From Bacteroidota bacterium (lineage in GTDB: Bacteria; Bacteroidota; Bacteroidia; Chitinophagales; Chitinophagaceae), in NCBI GenBank assembly GCA_023386045.1, contig JAEWKK010000013.1, positions 49,700-113,699 on the forward strand: 64,000 nucleotides of DNA. Reading direction: 5' to 3'. Positions within the stretch are counted from its first letter, which is position 1. Each line of letters begins with the position of its first letter. The notes under the pieces are model-generated. The model was not told the DNA's origin. It made no database searches and saw only the letters and a list, made by a program, of their open reading frames with translations. A program made the position numbers and the translations under genes. Below are positions 31,183 to 40,489 of the stretch, in pieces.

Positions 31183-31563
31183 CTATTCTTCGGCTTTTGA
31201 AGAGTTTCCCTTTGCAAGCTGAATTACTTTCTGCAACAGTGCCTCTGTCCTGATAGGCTTTGTAACAAAATCATCTGCGCCATAGCTATTGAAATTTTCG
31301 GCGGCACCAGGATGAGCAGATACCATAATCACCGGTATATTCCTGAATTGATCCCTGGACTTGATCTCACGGCAGATCTCCCTGCCATCCGCTCCCGATA
31401 AAAGTACATCCAGTAAAATGAGGGAAGGTCGGAAGCTTTCGAGTTTTTGAAAAGCTTCTTCCCTGCGCGATGCTGTCTCCACCTCATAGCCCTGCTTCTT
31501 CATCAGGATTTCCATCACAGTTCTTACATCAGGATCGTCATCAATGACCAGAATCTTAATCAT
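31183..31563 (-). CDS. Single-domain response regulator (CheY-like receiver)
   Basis: 126 residues comprising only a receiver domain. The acidic pocket is in ILVIDDDPDVR (D8-D10), the phospho-acceptor Asp in LILLDVLLSG (about D52), the switch Ser in VIMVSAHPG and the conserved Lys in DFVTKPIR. There is no output domain, so it must act by protein-protein contact or in a phosphorelay. No kinase is adjacent. It converges with the small disordered protein gene (12 nt between stops). Confidence 0.9.
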   Translation of the reverse strand: MIKILVIDDDPDVRTVMEILMKKQGYEVETASRREEAFQKLESFRPSLILLDVLLSGADGREICREIKSRDQFRNIPVIMVSAHPGAAENFNSYGADDFVTKPIRTEALLQKVIQLAKGNSSKAEE

Positions 31564-31687
31564 TCAATAGCAAGTTTCAGAATTGAAAATATTAAACAGA
31601 AATCGGACAGGCGGCTGCCGAAATTAATGAATAAAGAAATACCATCCTGATTCCATGTACGGCATCTGAACGCCTTTTTATTTGACT

Positions 31688-31695
31688 TACATTTG
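31688..31695 (+). promoter_or_regulatory. -7 box (TACATTTG) for the FtsX-type permease
   Basis: Exact TAnnTTTG on the plus strand. It ends 13 nt before the ATG at 31709 and only 4 nt before the ATG at 31700, which favours 31709 as the start and predicts a very short leader. Confidence 0.4.
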
Positions 31696-31708
31696 TTACA
31701 TGCGCAGG

Positions 31709-32953
31709 ATGTTCGAAATTACGGCCACCAGTTTCAAACTGGCCTTGCAGGAGCTCTGGAAGAACAAGCTGCGTACTTTCCTTTCACTCTTTGGCGTAAC
31801 CATCGGTATTTTTTGCATCATCAGTGTGCTGGCCACAGTCAACAGTCTTGAAAATAATATCCAGGCCGAAATAAAATCCCTGGGCACCAATACCATTTAC
31901 ATCGACAAATGGGATTACTCTGCAGGTGGAGGACCCGATTATCCCTGGTGGAAATATGTGAAACGTCCTTCTCCTGAATTTGATGAACTGCAGGAGATCA
32001 AACAAAGAACAAGCACGGCAGACAATGCGGCCTTTGTCATGAATACCACGGGCAATGTGGAAGTTGGTGACAATTCACTTAGTAATGTGATCCTCTATGG
32101 TACCACAGAAGAATTCTCAATCATACAGCCTGTTGAGATCCAATGGGGACGTTATATGACGGATGCGGAGTTCGGACTGGGAAATAATTCAGTGGTGATT
32201 GGTAACGAGATCGCTGAAAAATTATTTGGCGAGGCGCAAAGAGCAGTAGGCAAGCAGCTGACCACGAAGGGAAAAAAGATAAATGTGGTAGGTGTTATAA
32301 AAAAACAGGGTGCCACGTTAATTGGAGGCTGGCAGTTTGATAAGGCCATCCTCATACCATACCGTTTTGCCCGCGGCATCATGAACGAAAAAAGAGCAGA
32401 TCCCATCATCATCGTCAAAGGCAATGATAACCTGAGCAGCAAGGCGGTAAAAGATGAATTAAAACTGGTCATGCGTTCCCTGCATAAGCTCAAACCAACC
32501 GAAGAGGATGATTTTGCATTGAATGATATCAATGATTTCAGTGATGCCATGAGCAAGGCCTTTGTCAGTGTGAACATTGGTGGCTGGGCCATTGGTGCGC
32601 TTGCCTTTGTAGTTGGCATCTTTGGTGTGGCCAATATTATGTTTGTTACTGTAAAAGAAAGAACGCCACAGATTGGTTTGAAAAAGGCCTTGGGCGCCAA
32701 GAAAAGCATGATCCTTACCGAGTTCCTTCTGGAAGCCGCATTTCTTTGCATTATTGGTGGACTCATTGGTTTACTGCTGGTATTCATTCTTACGAAGATC
32801 ATAACCGCAGCACTTGATTTTCCCATCTATCTTTCTTTCAGCATTATGGGGCTTGCACTGGTGATTTGTGTGATTGCGGGAATTCTTGCCGGCATTGTTC
32901 CCGCGCTGCAGGCTGCTAAAATGGACCCTGTAGAAGCCATCAGGAGTAAGTGA
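31709..32953 (+). CDS. MacB/FtsX-type ABC transporter permease
   Basis: 414 residues from the ATG at 31709 (MFEITATSFKLALQELWK); ATGs at 31700 and 31682 are also in frame. One N-terminal span (LRTFLSLFGVTIGIFCIISV), a large extracytoplasmic MacB-type domain of about 220 residues, then three spans starting at WAIGALAFVVGIFGVANIMF, with the FtsX motif VKERTPQIGLKKALGAKKSM and a last KMDPVEAIRSK. These permeases export lipoproteins or peptides or power periplasmic remodelling with a LolD/MacB-type ATPase. No ATPase gene is adjacent, so the partner is encoded elsewhere. Confidence 0.88.
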   Translation: MFEITATSFKLALQELWKNKLRTFLSLFGVTIGIFCIISVLATVNSLENNIQAEIKSLGTNTIYIDKWDYSAGGGPDYPWWKYVKRPSPEFDELQEIKQRTSTADNAAFVMNTTGNVEVGDNSLSNVILYGTTEEFSIIQPVEIQWGRYMTDAEFGLGNNSVVIGNEIAEKLFGEAQRAVGKQLTTKGKKINVVGVIKKQGATLIGGWQFDKAILIPYRFARGIMNEKRADPIIIVKGNDNLSSKAVKDELKLVMRSLHKLKPTEEDDFALNDINDFSDAMSKAFVSVNIGGWAIGALAFVVGIFGVANIMFVTVKERTPQIGLKKALGAKKSMILTEFLLEAAFLCIIGGLIGLLLVFILTKIITAALDFPIYLSFSIMGLALVICVIAGILAGIVPALQAAKMDPVEAIRSK

Positions 32954-33038
32954 TATTCCGTTTTTAAAATTTACCTGATTGAAAAGTGCAGTAGCAGAAA
33001 TTTTATCTGTGCTGAATAAATCGTTTTTTTGTGCTTCC

Positions 33039-34112
33039 ATGAAAGTAGAAATGCCAGGGAATTTGGAAGTCAGGCACAACCAGGAAGCAGTGATCTTTGC
33101 GATTGAATCATCCTGCGATGAAACTTCTGCCTCTGTATGCCGGAATGGTGAGATCCTCTCCAATTACATCGCCAATCAGACAGTTCATGAAAAATACGGC
33201 GGTGTGGTTCCTGAACTGGCAAGCAGGGCTCATATGCAGCACATCGTTCCTGTAGTGGACCTGGCCTTAAAACAATCTGGTATTGCCCTTTCAGAAATTG
33301 ATGCCATCGCATTTACACAGGCACCAGGACTGATCGGTTCCCTGCTGGTCGGCAGCCAGTTTGCTAAATCACTTGCCCTTGCTTTAAACAAACCTCTCAT
33401 TGCAGTTCATCATATGCAGGCACATGTGATCGCTAACCTGATACCATCAACCACCAATGGTAATGCTGATCCAAAACCGCAATTCCCCTTTTTATGTCTC
33501 ACGGTAAGTGGAGGTCATACTCAAATTGTTCTTGCAGAAAGCCCGGTAAAAATGAAGGTAATTGGCGAAACACTGGACGATGCTGCTGGCGAGGCTTTTG
33601 ATAAATCAGCCAAGTTATTGGGACTACCCTATCCTGGTGGACCGTTGGTAGATAAATATGCACAAAATGGAAATGCTGAAAGATTTTTGTTTGCAGAACC
33701 CCAGATCGAAGGACTTGACTTCAGCTTTAGCGGATTGAAAACTTCTGTTTTGTATTTTCTGCAAAAAGAAAAAAAAGCTGATCCTGAATTTGTAAAAATG
33801 AATATTGAGGATATCTGTGCTTCTCTTCAACACCGCATCATATCCATCTTATTAAAGAAATTAAAAAAAGCTGCACTGCAAACCGGCATTACTGAGTTGT
33901 GTATTGCTGGCGGCGTTTCAGCCAATAGCGGCTTAAGAAAATCCTTCCTTGATATGTGCCGTCAAAATAACTGGAAGGGCTACATCCCTCCTTTTCAATA
34001 TTGCACAGACAATGCGGCGATGATTGCCATGACAGGTTATTATAAATATCTCTCGGGAGATTTTTCTCCTGTATCTGTAACGGCAAGCGCGAGGGCCAAC
34101 TGGAACTCCTGA
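33039..34112 (+). CDS. tsaD: tRNA N6-adenosine threonylcarbamoyltransferase
   Basis: 357 residues from the ATG at 33039; ATGs at 32979 and 33051 are alternatives. The ASKHA-fold signature is present: IFAIESSCDETSASVCRNGE, the metal-binding HHMQAHVIAN, the nucleotide-binding LTVSGGHTQIVLAE and GEAFDKSAKLLGLPYPGG. TsaD transfers threonylcarbamoyl to A37 of ANN-decoding tRNAs with TsaB and TsaE. Its TGA overlaps the next ATG by 1 nt (TGATG), coupling it to another tRNA A37-modifying enzyme gene. Confidence 0.94.
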   Translation: MKVEMPGNLEVRHNQEAVIFAIESSCDETSASVCRNGEILSNYIANQTVHEKYGGVVPELASRAHMQHIVPVVDLALKQSGIALSEIDAIAFTQAPGLIGSLLVGSQFAKSLALALNKPLIAVHHMQAHVIANLIPSTTNGNADPKPQFPFLCLTVSGGHTQIVLAESPVKMKVIGETLDDAAGEAFDKSAKLLGLPYPGGPLVDKYAQNGNAERFLFAEPQIEGLDFSFSGLKTSVLYFLQKEKKADPEFVKMNIEDICASLQHRIISILLKKLKKAALQTGITELCIAGGVSANSGLRKSFLDMCRQNNWKGYIPPFQYCTDNAAMIAMTGYYKYLSGDFSPVSVTASARANWNS

Positions 34113-34828
34113 TGGCCAATCCTTATTTTCAATTCAAACAATTTACGGTTTATCATGACCGTTGTGCCATGAAGGTTACCACCGATGCCTGTCTTTTTGG
34201 TGCATGGATAGCCAGTCAATTGCAGGAAACGAATCTTAAAAAAATTCTTGACATTGGTACGGGCACGGGATTGCTCTCTTTGATGGTTGCACAAAAGAAC
34301 GAAGTGCAGACAGATGCAATAGAAATTGATCAGGAAGCGAGCAGGCAGGCCATGGAAAATTTTGAGGCATCGCCATGGAGTCAAAAGATCAGGATCATTC
34401 ATGCAGATGCAAGGGAATTTAATAATGTTGAGAGATACGATTGCATCATCAGCAATCCTCCTTTTTATGAGAAAGAACTCAGCTCCGCTCATCAGCAGAA
34501 AAACCTGGCGCACCACAGTGAAGCATTGACCATGCTGGAAACATTGCAGGCGATCAGGCGCAACCTGAAGCCTGGCGGATCTTTTTTTCTTTTACTGCCT
34601 TATAAAAGATGGAAGGCAATCAAAAAATTAATGGAAGATGAGCAGGCATTTCTTTATAAGATCATTGAAGTCAGGCAAACCACTGATCATCCATTTTTCA
34701 GGGTAATGATAATGGGCGGATTTCATCCCGGAGAGTTCTCTGCATCGGAGATTACCATTGCAGATAAACCAATAGAGTACTCAGCTGCTTTCAAAAACTT
34801 ATTAAAAGATTATTACCTCTATCTATGA
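34112..34828 (+). CDS. trmN6: tRNA1(Val) adenine(37)-N6-methyltransferase (TrmN6/YfiC)
   Basis: 238 residues. SAM-binding motif LDIGTGTGLLSLMVAQ, the acidic VQTDAIEIDQEA, and the N6-adenine catalytic motif NPPFYEKEL. TrmN6 methylates A37 of tRNA1(Val). It starts in the tsaD stop codon, so two tRNA position-37 modifiers are translationally coupled. The last 6 nt overlap the convergent dehydrogenase gene tail to tail. A RlmF-like methyltransferase is the main alternative. Confidence 0.88.
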   Translation: MANPYFQFKQFTVYHDRCAMKVTTDACLFGAWIASQLQETNLKKILDIGTGTGLLSLMVAQKNEVQTDAIEIDQEASRQAMENFEASPWSQKIRIIHADAREFNNVERYDCIISNPPFYEKELSSAHQQKNLAHHSEALTMLETLQAIRRNLKPGGSFFLLLPYKRWKAIKKLMEDEQAFLYKIIEVRQTTDHPFFRVMIMGGFHPGEFSASEITIADKPIEYSAAFKNLLKDYYLYL

Positions 34829-36034
34829 GTGAATTACACCGGCTGCATAATCAGTTAGGTAATCAAATCTCTCCGTTAGTTTACCATTTTTGACAATCGT
34901 TGCATTTTCAATCATATCCGACCCAAATCCCAGCAGGTCCGGCAAAATGAATTTGATCAGCTGTTCACCAAAATACTTGGATGCATCACGGGGCAGCTCA
35001 TTGGGAAGATTTCCTACGGCCATTACATCTACGGAGCCAGGTTGATAAGGTTGAGTTTTTTGAAAACTCATTTTATCAACTCCATATACAGGGAATTCTA
35101 TGGACTGGTCACCCAGGTTAATAGGAACCGAACCATTGGTATCATCCGTAATATCGGCGATAACCTTTATCCTGAAATCAGGATCACTTACCCTGTTTAT
35201 TTTGAAAAGCCTGGGCACATCAACATCCCAGAAAATTCCATTCATCAGGATATCTGTCTGTGAAAGGTACTGATCAAAAAGGCAATCATATGCTGCAGGA
35301 TGTGCATGAAAATCTTCCCTGTTGTATTGACCTGTTTCCCTGTTCACATAAAGATCTGCACCTTTCAATTGAACATACACGGGATAACTAAATTCTCTTG
35401 ACAGGTATTCTTCTTTTTCCACTTCAATAATGCCCATCAGGTTCATGATTTCCAGGATACCATGAGCTACGCGGCCTGAACCTGTTACAGCGATCTTGCA
35501 ATTGGGAAGCTTGAGCCCGAAATAGGTATGTATGAGTTCCTTGAAATCTTTTTGCTTATATACCCTTTCAAGATGAAAGCTATTTGTTCGTTCACCATAA
35601 GCCATCATGCCATTGTGCGCGCCAACAATACCTGCAAAAAATCCAAAACCAATGATGCGCTGCCCGTCTTCATGTTCCAGGCATTCATAATCAATGAGCG
35701 TGATCTTCTTCTCAATAATGGTCTGCAAAAGCTTCTGGTTATATGGCTGTTTTTTTCTTGTATGAGAAAAGAATAGATAGGTTTTGTTGGGAATAAGTTC
35801 TGCCGGGGGAACTTCTTTGATTCCCAAAATTATGTTACACTCTTCCAGACTGTCTTTTACAGTAATTCCCGCCCTTTCATACTCATCATCGGAAAAACAC
35901 CTCCCTTCTGAACGCTGCACGATGATTTCCAGTTCAGGGTGATTTTTTTTCAGCCATTTACATTGGGCAGGTGTTAGAGCCACCCTGTTATCCTGTGGTA
36001 TTTTACCTTCTTTTAATAAACCGATCCTGTTCAT
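34823..36034 (-). CDS. Saccharopine dehydrogenase (lysine-forming)-like / AlaDH-PNT family oxidoreductase
   Basis: 403 residues. The N-terminal MNRIGLLKEGKIPQDNRVAL and LTPAQCKWLKKNHPELEIIV belong to the AlaDh/PNT catalytic fold, and the Rossmann part is CKIAVTGSGRVAHGILEIMN. The overall order, with VIADITDDTNGSVPINL, resembles the yeast LYS1-type saccharopine dehydrogenase, and many Bacteroidota have such a protein. The other saccharopine-pathway genes are not in the window and the organism has dapF for lysine synthesis, so the true substrate is uncertain. An exact -7 box lies upstream at 36058-36065. Confidence 0.72.
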   Translation of the reverse strand: MNRIGLLKEGKIPQDNRVALTPAQCKWLKKNHPELEIIVQRSEGRCFSDDEYERAGITVKDSLEECNIILGIKEVPPAELIPNKTYLFFSHTRKKQPYNQKLLQTIIEKKITLIDYECLEHEDGQRIIGFGFFAGIVGAHNGMMAYGERTNSFHLERVYKQKDFKELIHTYFGLKLPNCKIAVTGSGRVAHGILEIMNLMGIIEVEKEEYLSREFSYPVYVQLKGADLYVNRETGQYNREDFHAHPAAYDCLFDQYLSQTDILMNGIFWDVDVPRLFKINRVSDPDFRIKVIADITDDTNGSVPINLGDQSIEFPVYGVDKMSFQKTQPYQPGSVDVMAVGNLPNELPRDASKYFGEQLIKFILPDLLGFGSDMIENATIVKNGKLTERFDYLTDYAAGVIHS

Positions 36035-36057
36035 ATAATTTTCTTCTAAAACTTCCG

Positions 36058-36065
36058 CAAAATTA
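36058..36065 (-). promoter_or_regulatory. -7 box (TAATTTTG) for the saccharopine-dehydrogenase-like gene
   Basis: Exact TAnnTTTG on the minus strand 24 nt upstream of the ATG at 36034. No clear -33 element. Confidence 0.4.
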
Positions 36066-36097
36066 ACTGAGTAAAGCGCAGCTACCTATTTAATAAT

Positions 36098-36105
36098 TAA
36101 ATTTG
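36098..36105 (+). promoter_or_regulatory. Possible -7 box (TAAATTTG) for the lipoprotein-CHAT operon
   Basis: Exact TAnnTTTG on the plus strand, 6 nt before the ATG at 36112. If used, transcription would begin at or next to the start codon. The AT-rich context makes a chance match possible. Confidence 0.3.
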
Positions 36106-36111
36106 AAACCG

Positions 36112-36933
36112 ATGCTGAATAACACCTCCTTCAAAATCCTGGCTGCTTGCTTTACAATATTTTCTTTTGTATTGATTTCCTGTGATAAAGATCCGGTGAA
36201 CCAGGAGCCTTTAAATTATAAATTGCGTTACAGCGATTCGATCTTTTATTTGAAGTCCGGTAATTATGAGGTCGCGCCACTTACACAAGCTTCTGGAACT
36301 TACGAAGCCTTTCCCGATGACCTCAACATAGACCCCGCCACTGGAAAGATCACCATCTCTGTGAATGGCAAAGGTGGCCAGCATAGCCAGATGGGCCTGC
36401 GGTATAAAATAAAATTTACTTCAAACTCAGGTCAAAAAGACTCAACTTATATCATTCTTTCCGGCATCAATTACCAGGACCGTATTTACAATATGACACA
36501 GGCTGATTCAAAGATCAGTCCCATTTATAATGCCGACATTTCCAAAAACACGCCGGGTGGCATTTATACTGCCGACAGGAATAAGCTGGCGATCAATGCT
36601 GCCACTGGTGAAATCGATTTCAAACAAACTGTTGCTAATGGATTTTTTGGTGGTGATCCCACCAATGATGACTGGAGGGAAGTGGAGATCAGCTACAAAC
36701 CCAATGATGCATCTACTAAGACAAATAAAATAAACCTGATCGTTTATTATTATGATACTGTAAATGATATTCCCTCCAATGTAAGTACAGTTATGAGAGC
36801 ACACCAGTCGCAATTACTGGGTATTCCGGAGGCTAATATTCCAGTAACAACAGCTCCTGTAGACGCCTCAGTGAATGATCTTGTATCCATCACAAGGCCA
36901 AGGCCACCCTGTATCATCATCGTGGGACATTAA
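36112..36933 (+). CDS. Lipoprotein of unknown function linked to the CHAT protein
   Basis: 273 residues from the ATG at 36112 (MLNNTSFKILAACFTIF); a TTG nine bases upstream is less likely. The signal peptide ends in the lipobox LISC, lipidating Cys24. The mature part looks beta-rich with two similar stretches (NIDPATGKITISVNGKGG and AINAATGEIDFKQT), suggesting two Ig-like or cadherin-like repeats. It ends in an unusual short tail, TRPRPPCIIIVGH, with Arg-Pro-Arg, a Cys and a hydrophobic triplet. No family is recognised. The stop is 10 nt before the CHAT ATG, so the two form an operon and may be partners. Confidence 0.75.
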   Translation: MLNNTSFKILAACFTIFSFVLISCDKDPVNQEPLNYKLRYSDSIFYLKSGNYEVAPLTQASGTYEAFPDDLNIDPATGKITISVNGKGGQHSQMGLRYKIKFTSNSGQKDSTYIILSGINYQDRIYNMTQADSKISPIYNADISKNTPGGIYTADRNKLAINAATGEIDFKQTVANGFFGGDPTNDDWREVEISYKPNDASTKTNKINLIVYYYDTVNDIPSNVSTVMRAHQSQLLGIPEANIPVTTAPVDASVNDLVSITRPRPPCIIIVGH

Positions 36934-36943
36934 CATTACAGCG

Positions 36944-39736
36944 ATGGCGATCAGAAAAGGTTCTTTTGTACTCCTGGCCATATTAACGATGATGATTTAT
37001 TCTGCTTCTCAGAATCCAGGTGCAGATTATTCATCATTATTGAAAGAATACAGACAAGCTGGAAAATATTACGACCAGGCCACAGCCATTGGAAGCTCTC
37101 CTTCATATTCCGAAGAAAAGGAAATGGAATGGAACAGGAAGGCCTTGCAGGCTTACACATTGCTTTTACAAAAATTTCCAACCTCCCCACCTTACCAAGA
37201 CTCTTTGCGCTACTGGACTTCCTTCAGAGTAGGAGAACTTCATCATTATTTTGATCATTTCAATGAGGCACTGAAAGGCTATGACCAGGCGATAGATGCT
37301 GTAAAAAGAAGCGCCCTTATAGATTCCCTTTTATTCAGACCTTACCTGTATAGTGGAATACTTTGTTACCATCAAAACAGGTATGACTCTGCGAATTCTT
37401 ATTTTCAAAAAGCTGAAACCATCCTGGCGAAATATAAATACCAGTTGGTAGAAAGCGAACGGCTTTACAATACCATTGGTGTTCTTCATTACGAGAAAGG
37501 AGATTACAGGCAGGCAAGGAATTATTTCCAGAAAGCATTGGAGGTATTGCCACTGAGACATCCCTATTATCAGGAATTAATGGTGAATTACCAGGTCAAC
37601 CTCGCCCAGATGTATTTCAAGATGGAAGACTATAACGAGGCGAACAGGATATATGAAACCTTACTATCACGCGGTATCAATTCAAACGAGATCCAACACA
37701 ACCTTGGCCTGATCAACCTATCACTTGGCGCCACTTCCAGGTCACTTCAGTATTTCAGGAAGGTGAGTTATTCTTCCAATAAAAAAGTTTGGCTTTATTC
37801 AAATATGGCGGAAGCATTTTTGTCAAATGGCCAATATGACTCCACTGAATTCTATCTGCAAAAAGCCATAACCAGTAGCAATAGCTTCAGCGCCAACACA
37901 GATCATGTAGCGCTTGGCCTTGCCTATAGAACCTATGGTGAGTTTTCAGTAAGTAAAAAGCTTTTGCATGATGCACTCTCCTGGTACCAGAGAGCCCTGC
38001 ATCAATTCTACCCTGCCTTTCAGGATACAACCGGCTATTCCAACCCGAATTCTTTTTCAGGAGTTTTTTCTTATATCAATCTCTTTCACACTTTAGTGGC
38101 AAAGAGTGAGACCATGCACGAACTTTACAGAACCACAAGGGATCTCAGTTGGGCAAGGCGCGAACTCGATGCTTATGAAGCTGCATTTTCTCTCGTAGAA
38201 TATGTCGAAAGAACTTATGAAAGTGATGAAGCCCGGCTTTTTCTTGACAAATCCAAATACATCATACACAGTAAACCCATCGATATTGCATACGAGCTTT
38301 ATGAAAAAACGAAGGAGCACAAATTCCTTGAACAACTGTACCATTTTGACCAGAGAAATAAAGCTTCCATTCTTTCCATTAAAATGCATGCAACTGCTTT
38401 CCCTCACCAGGACAGCTCTTTTCTGCAACAGGAAAGAAATATCAAGTCGGAGATCAGCAGGCTGTCCATTACGTCCGCCCGCATCAATGACAGCATTGCC
38501 ATCACGCAAATAAATAATAAGGTCAGAGACCTGGAAATAGAACTGGAGAGAATCAGGGAAAATCCTAAGGAAGCAAATAAAAATTTCGAACAGATTCCTT
38601 CCATTGCATTCCTGCAAAATGAATTACTGGAAAAAGGTTCGGCACTAATTTCATTTCATCTCTCAAAAGATAAGTTAACCACGCTCCTGATCTCCCGTCA
38701 AAACATTCAATGCAGGCAGGAAGAATTGCCTTCTGGTTTCCTTCAGTCTGTAGAAAGTTTCATTAATAATATTAAATCGCCTACAAGCAGCCTGGAAGAC
38801 AAAGGACTTTATGAATTTCTTTTTCATGACCTCAAGCTGGATGATATTGACAGGCTGATCATCATTCCTGATGACGAACTGAACTATCTTTCTTTCGAAA
38901 GTCTGCATGATAAAGACGGCAAATACCTGATCGAAAAATATGCAGTGCAATACCAGTATACCACTGCCCTGCTTCGAAAAGAAAAGATCAATTTTGGATC
39001 ACACGAAACGCTGGCAATGGCTCCCTTTGCAAACCATGGCTATGAGGATAGCTCTTTTTCCCTGGAGGTTCTGCCCAATTCAGCAACTGAAATAAAAGAT
39101 ATCAAAGGACTTGGATTTATAGACAGTCAGGCAACAAAATCCAATCTTTTAAAACATATACAGGAGTATCCGGTGCTTCACCTGGCTACACATGCCATTC
39201 TCAATCATCAGAATGGGAACCTTTCATTTATTTCCCTTTCACCACAAAAAAATGAAGATGAATTTTTATTGTATGGAGAAGAGATCTATCATCTTCCACT
39301 ACAACAGACAAGACTTGTGATTTTAACTGCCTGCGAAACAGGTTCCGGAAAACTGGTGAAAGGTGAAGGGATTATGAGCCTTAGCCGGGCTTTTACCTAT
39401 GCAGGTTGTCCCAACATCATCACATCACTATGGGTAGCAAATGATCTGTCAACCTCCTACCTGGCCAACAAAGTCCATGTTTATCTGAACAAGGGTCTTC
39501 CGGTGGACAAAGCTCTGCACCAGGCTAAAATGGATTATCTCTCAGACCGAACTATACATCCCAGAATGAAACATCCTTATTACTGGTCGCACCTGGTTTT
39601 CATTGGGAATTATGGTGTAGAAGAGAATGAAAAAAATTGGATGTTTTGGATCCTTCCAGGAATAGGAATATTGTTGCTTGGAGCTATATTCATAAAAAAG
39701 TTCCGCGCTGGGCGGAACCGGGTTTCTCATAGGTGA
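36944..39736 (+). CDS. TPR-CHAT protein, membrane-anchored cysteine-peptidase-like
   Basis: 930 residues from the ATG at 36944 (MAIRKGSFVLLAILTMMIY), which gives an N-terminal signal sequence. The N-terminal 450 residues are tetratricopeptide repeats (for example YQDSLRYWTSFRVGELHHYF, AKYKYQLVESERLYNTIGVL). A coiled-coil linker follows (RDLEIELERIRENPKEANKN, about 530-545), and then a CHAT domain with the catalytic pair in HLATHAIL (His750) and ILTACETGSG (Cys797), plus GIMSLSRAFTYAGC. A C-terminal span (about 899-918) ends in a basic tail. The predicted topology puts TPR and CHAT in the periplasm. CHAT domains are caspase-like peptidases in several bacterial systems; here the likely partner is the convergent sigma/anti-sigma operon or the upstream lipoprotein (inference). 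Confidence 0.88.
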   Translation: MAIRKGSFVLLAILTMMIYSASQNPGADYSSLLKEYRQAGKYYDQATAIGSSPSYSEEKEMEWNRKALQAYTLLLQKFPTSPPYQDSLRYWTSFRVGELHHYFDHFNEALKGYDQAIDAVKRSALIDSLLFRPYLYSGILCYHQNRYDSANSYFQKAETILAKYKYQLVESERLYNTIGVLHYEKGDYRQARNYFQKALEVLPLRHPYYQELMVNYQVNLAQMYFKMEDYNEANRIYETLLSRGINSNEIQHNLGLINLSLGATSRSLQYFRKVSYSSNKKVWLYSNMAEAFLSNGQYDSTEFYLQKAITSSNSFSANTDHVALGLAYRTYGEFSVSKKLLHDALSWYQRALHQFYPAFQDTTGYSNPNSFSGVFSYINLFHTLVAKSETMHELYRTTRDLSWARRELDAYEAAFSLVEYVERTYESDEARLFLDKSKYIIHSKPIDIAYELYEKTKEHKFLEQLYHFDQRNKASILSIKMHATAFPHQDSSFLQQERNIKSEISRLSITSARINDSIAITQINNKVRDLEIELERIRENPKEANKNFEQIPSIAFLQNELLEKGSALISFHLSKDKLTTLLISRQNIQCRQEELPSGFLQSVESFINNIKSPTSSLEDKGLYEFLFHDLKLDDIDRLIIIPDDELNYLSFESLHDKDGKYLIEKYAVQYQYTTALLRKEKINFGSHETLAMAPFANHGYEDSSFSLEVLPNSATEIKDIKGLGFIDSQATKSNLLKHIQEYPVLHLATHAILNHQNGNLSFISLSPQKNEDEFLLYGEEIYHLPLQQTRLVILTACETGSGKLVKGEGIMSLSRAFTYAGCPNIITSLWVANDLSTSYLANKVHVYLNKGLPVDKALHQAKMDYLSDRTIHPRMKHPYYWSHLVFIGNYGVEENEKNWMFWILPGIGILLLGAIFIKKFRAGRNRVSHR
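39694..39718 (-). terminator. Terminator of the sigma/anti-sigma operon inside the CHAT gene
   Basis: Read on the minus strand, GTTCCGC-CCAGC-GCGGAAC (7-bp perfect stem, 39700-39718) is followed by six T residues (39699-39694). It lies within the last codons of the CHAT gene, downstream of the anti-sigma stop at 39749. On the plus strand the same hairpin is followed only by CGGGTTTC, so it should mainly stop the minus-strand transcript. Confidence 0.75.
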
Positions 39737-39748
39737 AGCAAGCTTCAA

Positions 39749-40489
39749 TTATTTATTCTGCTGGTTCAGTTCATCAAGTTGTTTTATGAATGAGTCGGAA
39801 AACTGGTCTTTATAAAGATGCCGGGGATTGTTATGAATTGATTGCGCCAGCTCATAAGCTTTTCCGTACTCTTTGTTTTTTAAATAAGCCAGTGAGAGAT
39901 AGAATTCAGCATCAGGTTGATATTCTCCATTCCCTTTTTGCAGGACCTGTAGCAGGCTGATAGCATTAACAGTTTGATTCTGGTGCAGGTAAGAAAGTGC
40001 AATGAGCAGGCTGTCCATTTCAGAAACAGGAACGAGTTTAGATATCCTGTTATATTCTTTAGAAGCGTATGCCTTTTGTATTTCTGTTTTCTGATCCTGA
40101 TTCCTGGTAGCATTCACATCAAATTCAACATAGGCCTGGTTATACATGCGGTTGGCATCAACAGCGGCTGATTGAAAATAACGCCAGGTAAAAAAGACCA
40201 GGAGGATGCTGGCGGCAACCGCTACTGACAGGCGGATCATTTTTCTCACAGGCGTTCTCTTATCAGTAGATTGAAATTCCTGCATCATTTGCTGATGCAC
40301 ATTTTTCACTTTCTCAATGTCACCCAAACGCCTGGTAGCAAAGATGGCCAGCTGTAGATCATGTAGTTTTTTCTGCAAGTCAGGGCTTGAATTCAATGCT
40401 GATTCCACCAGTTCTTTTTCTCCGGCACTCAAATCCCCATCGATATAACGAATTAATAATTCCTCATCAAAATGTAAAGGTTCAGCCAT
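39749..40489 (-). CDS. Anti-sigma-like single-pass membrane protein with periplasmic TPR-like domain
   Basis: 246 residues. The cytoplasmic N-terminus (LIRYIDGDLSAGEKELVESA, about 12-31) resembles the zinc-less anti-sigma head in which YIDGDLS precedes a helical sigma-binding domain. One membrane span (LSVAVAASILLVFFTWRYF, about 87-105) is followed by about 140 periplasmic residues that look like helical TPR-type repeats (LLIALSYLHQNQTVNAISLL, EFYLSLAYLKNKEYGKAYEL). It overlaps the sigma gene by 8 nt. It should hold the sigma factor at the membrane until a periplasmic signal arrives. Zn-binding HxxxCxxC is absent. Confidence 0.78.
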   Translation of the reverse strand: MAEPLHFDEELLIRYIDGDLSAGEKELVESALNSSPDLQKKLHDLQLAIFATRRLGDIEKVKNVHQQMMQEFQSTDKRTPVRKMIRLSVAVAASILLVFFTWRYFQSAAVDANRMYNQAYVEFDVNATRNQDQKTEIQKAYASKEYNRISKLVPVSEMDSLLIALSYLHQNQTVNAISLLQVLQKGNGEYQPDAEFYLSLAYLKNKEYGKAYELAQSIHNNPRHLYKDQFSDSFIKQLDELNQQNK

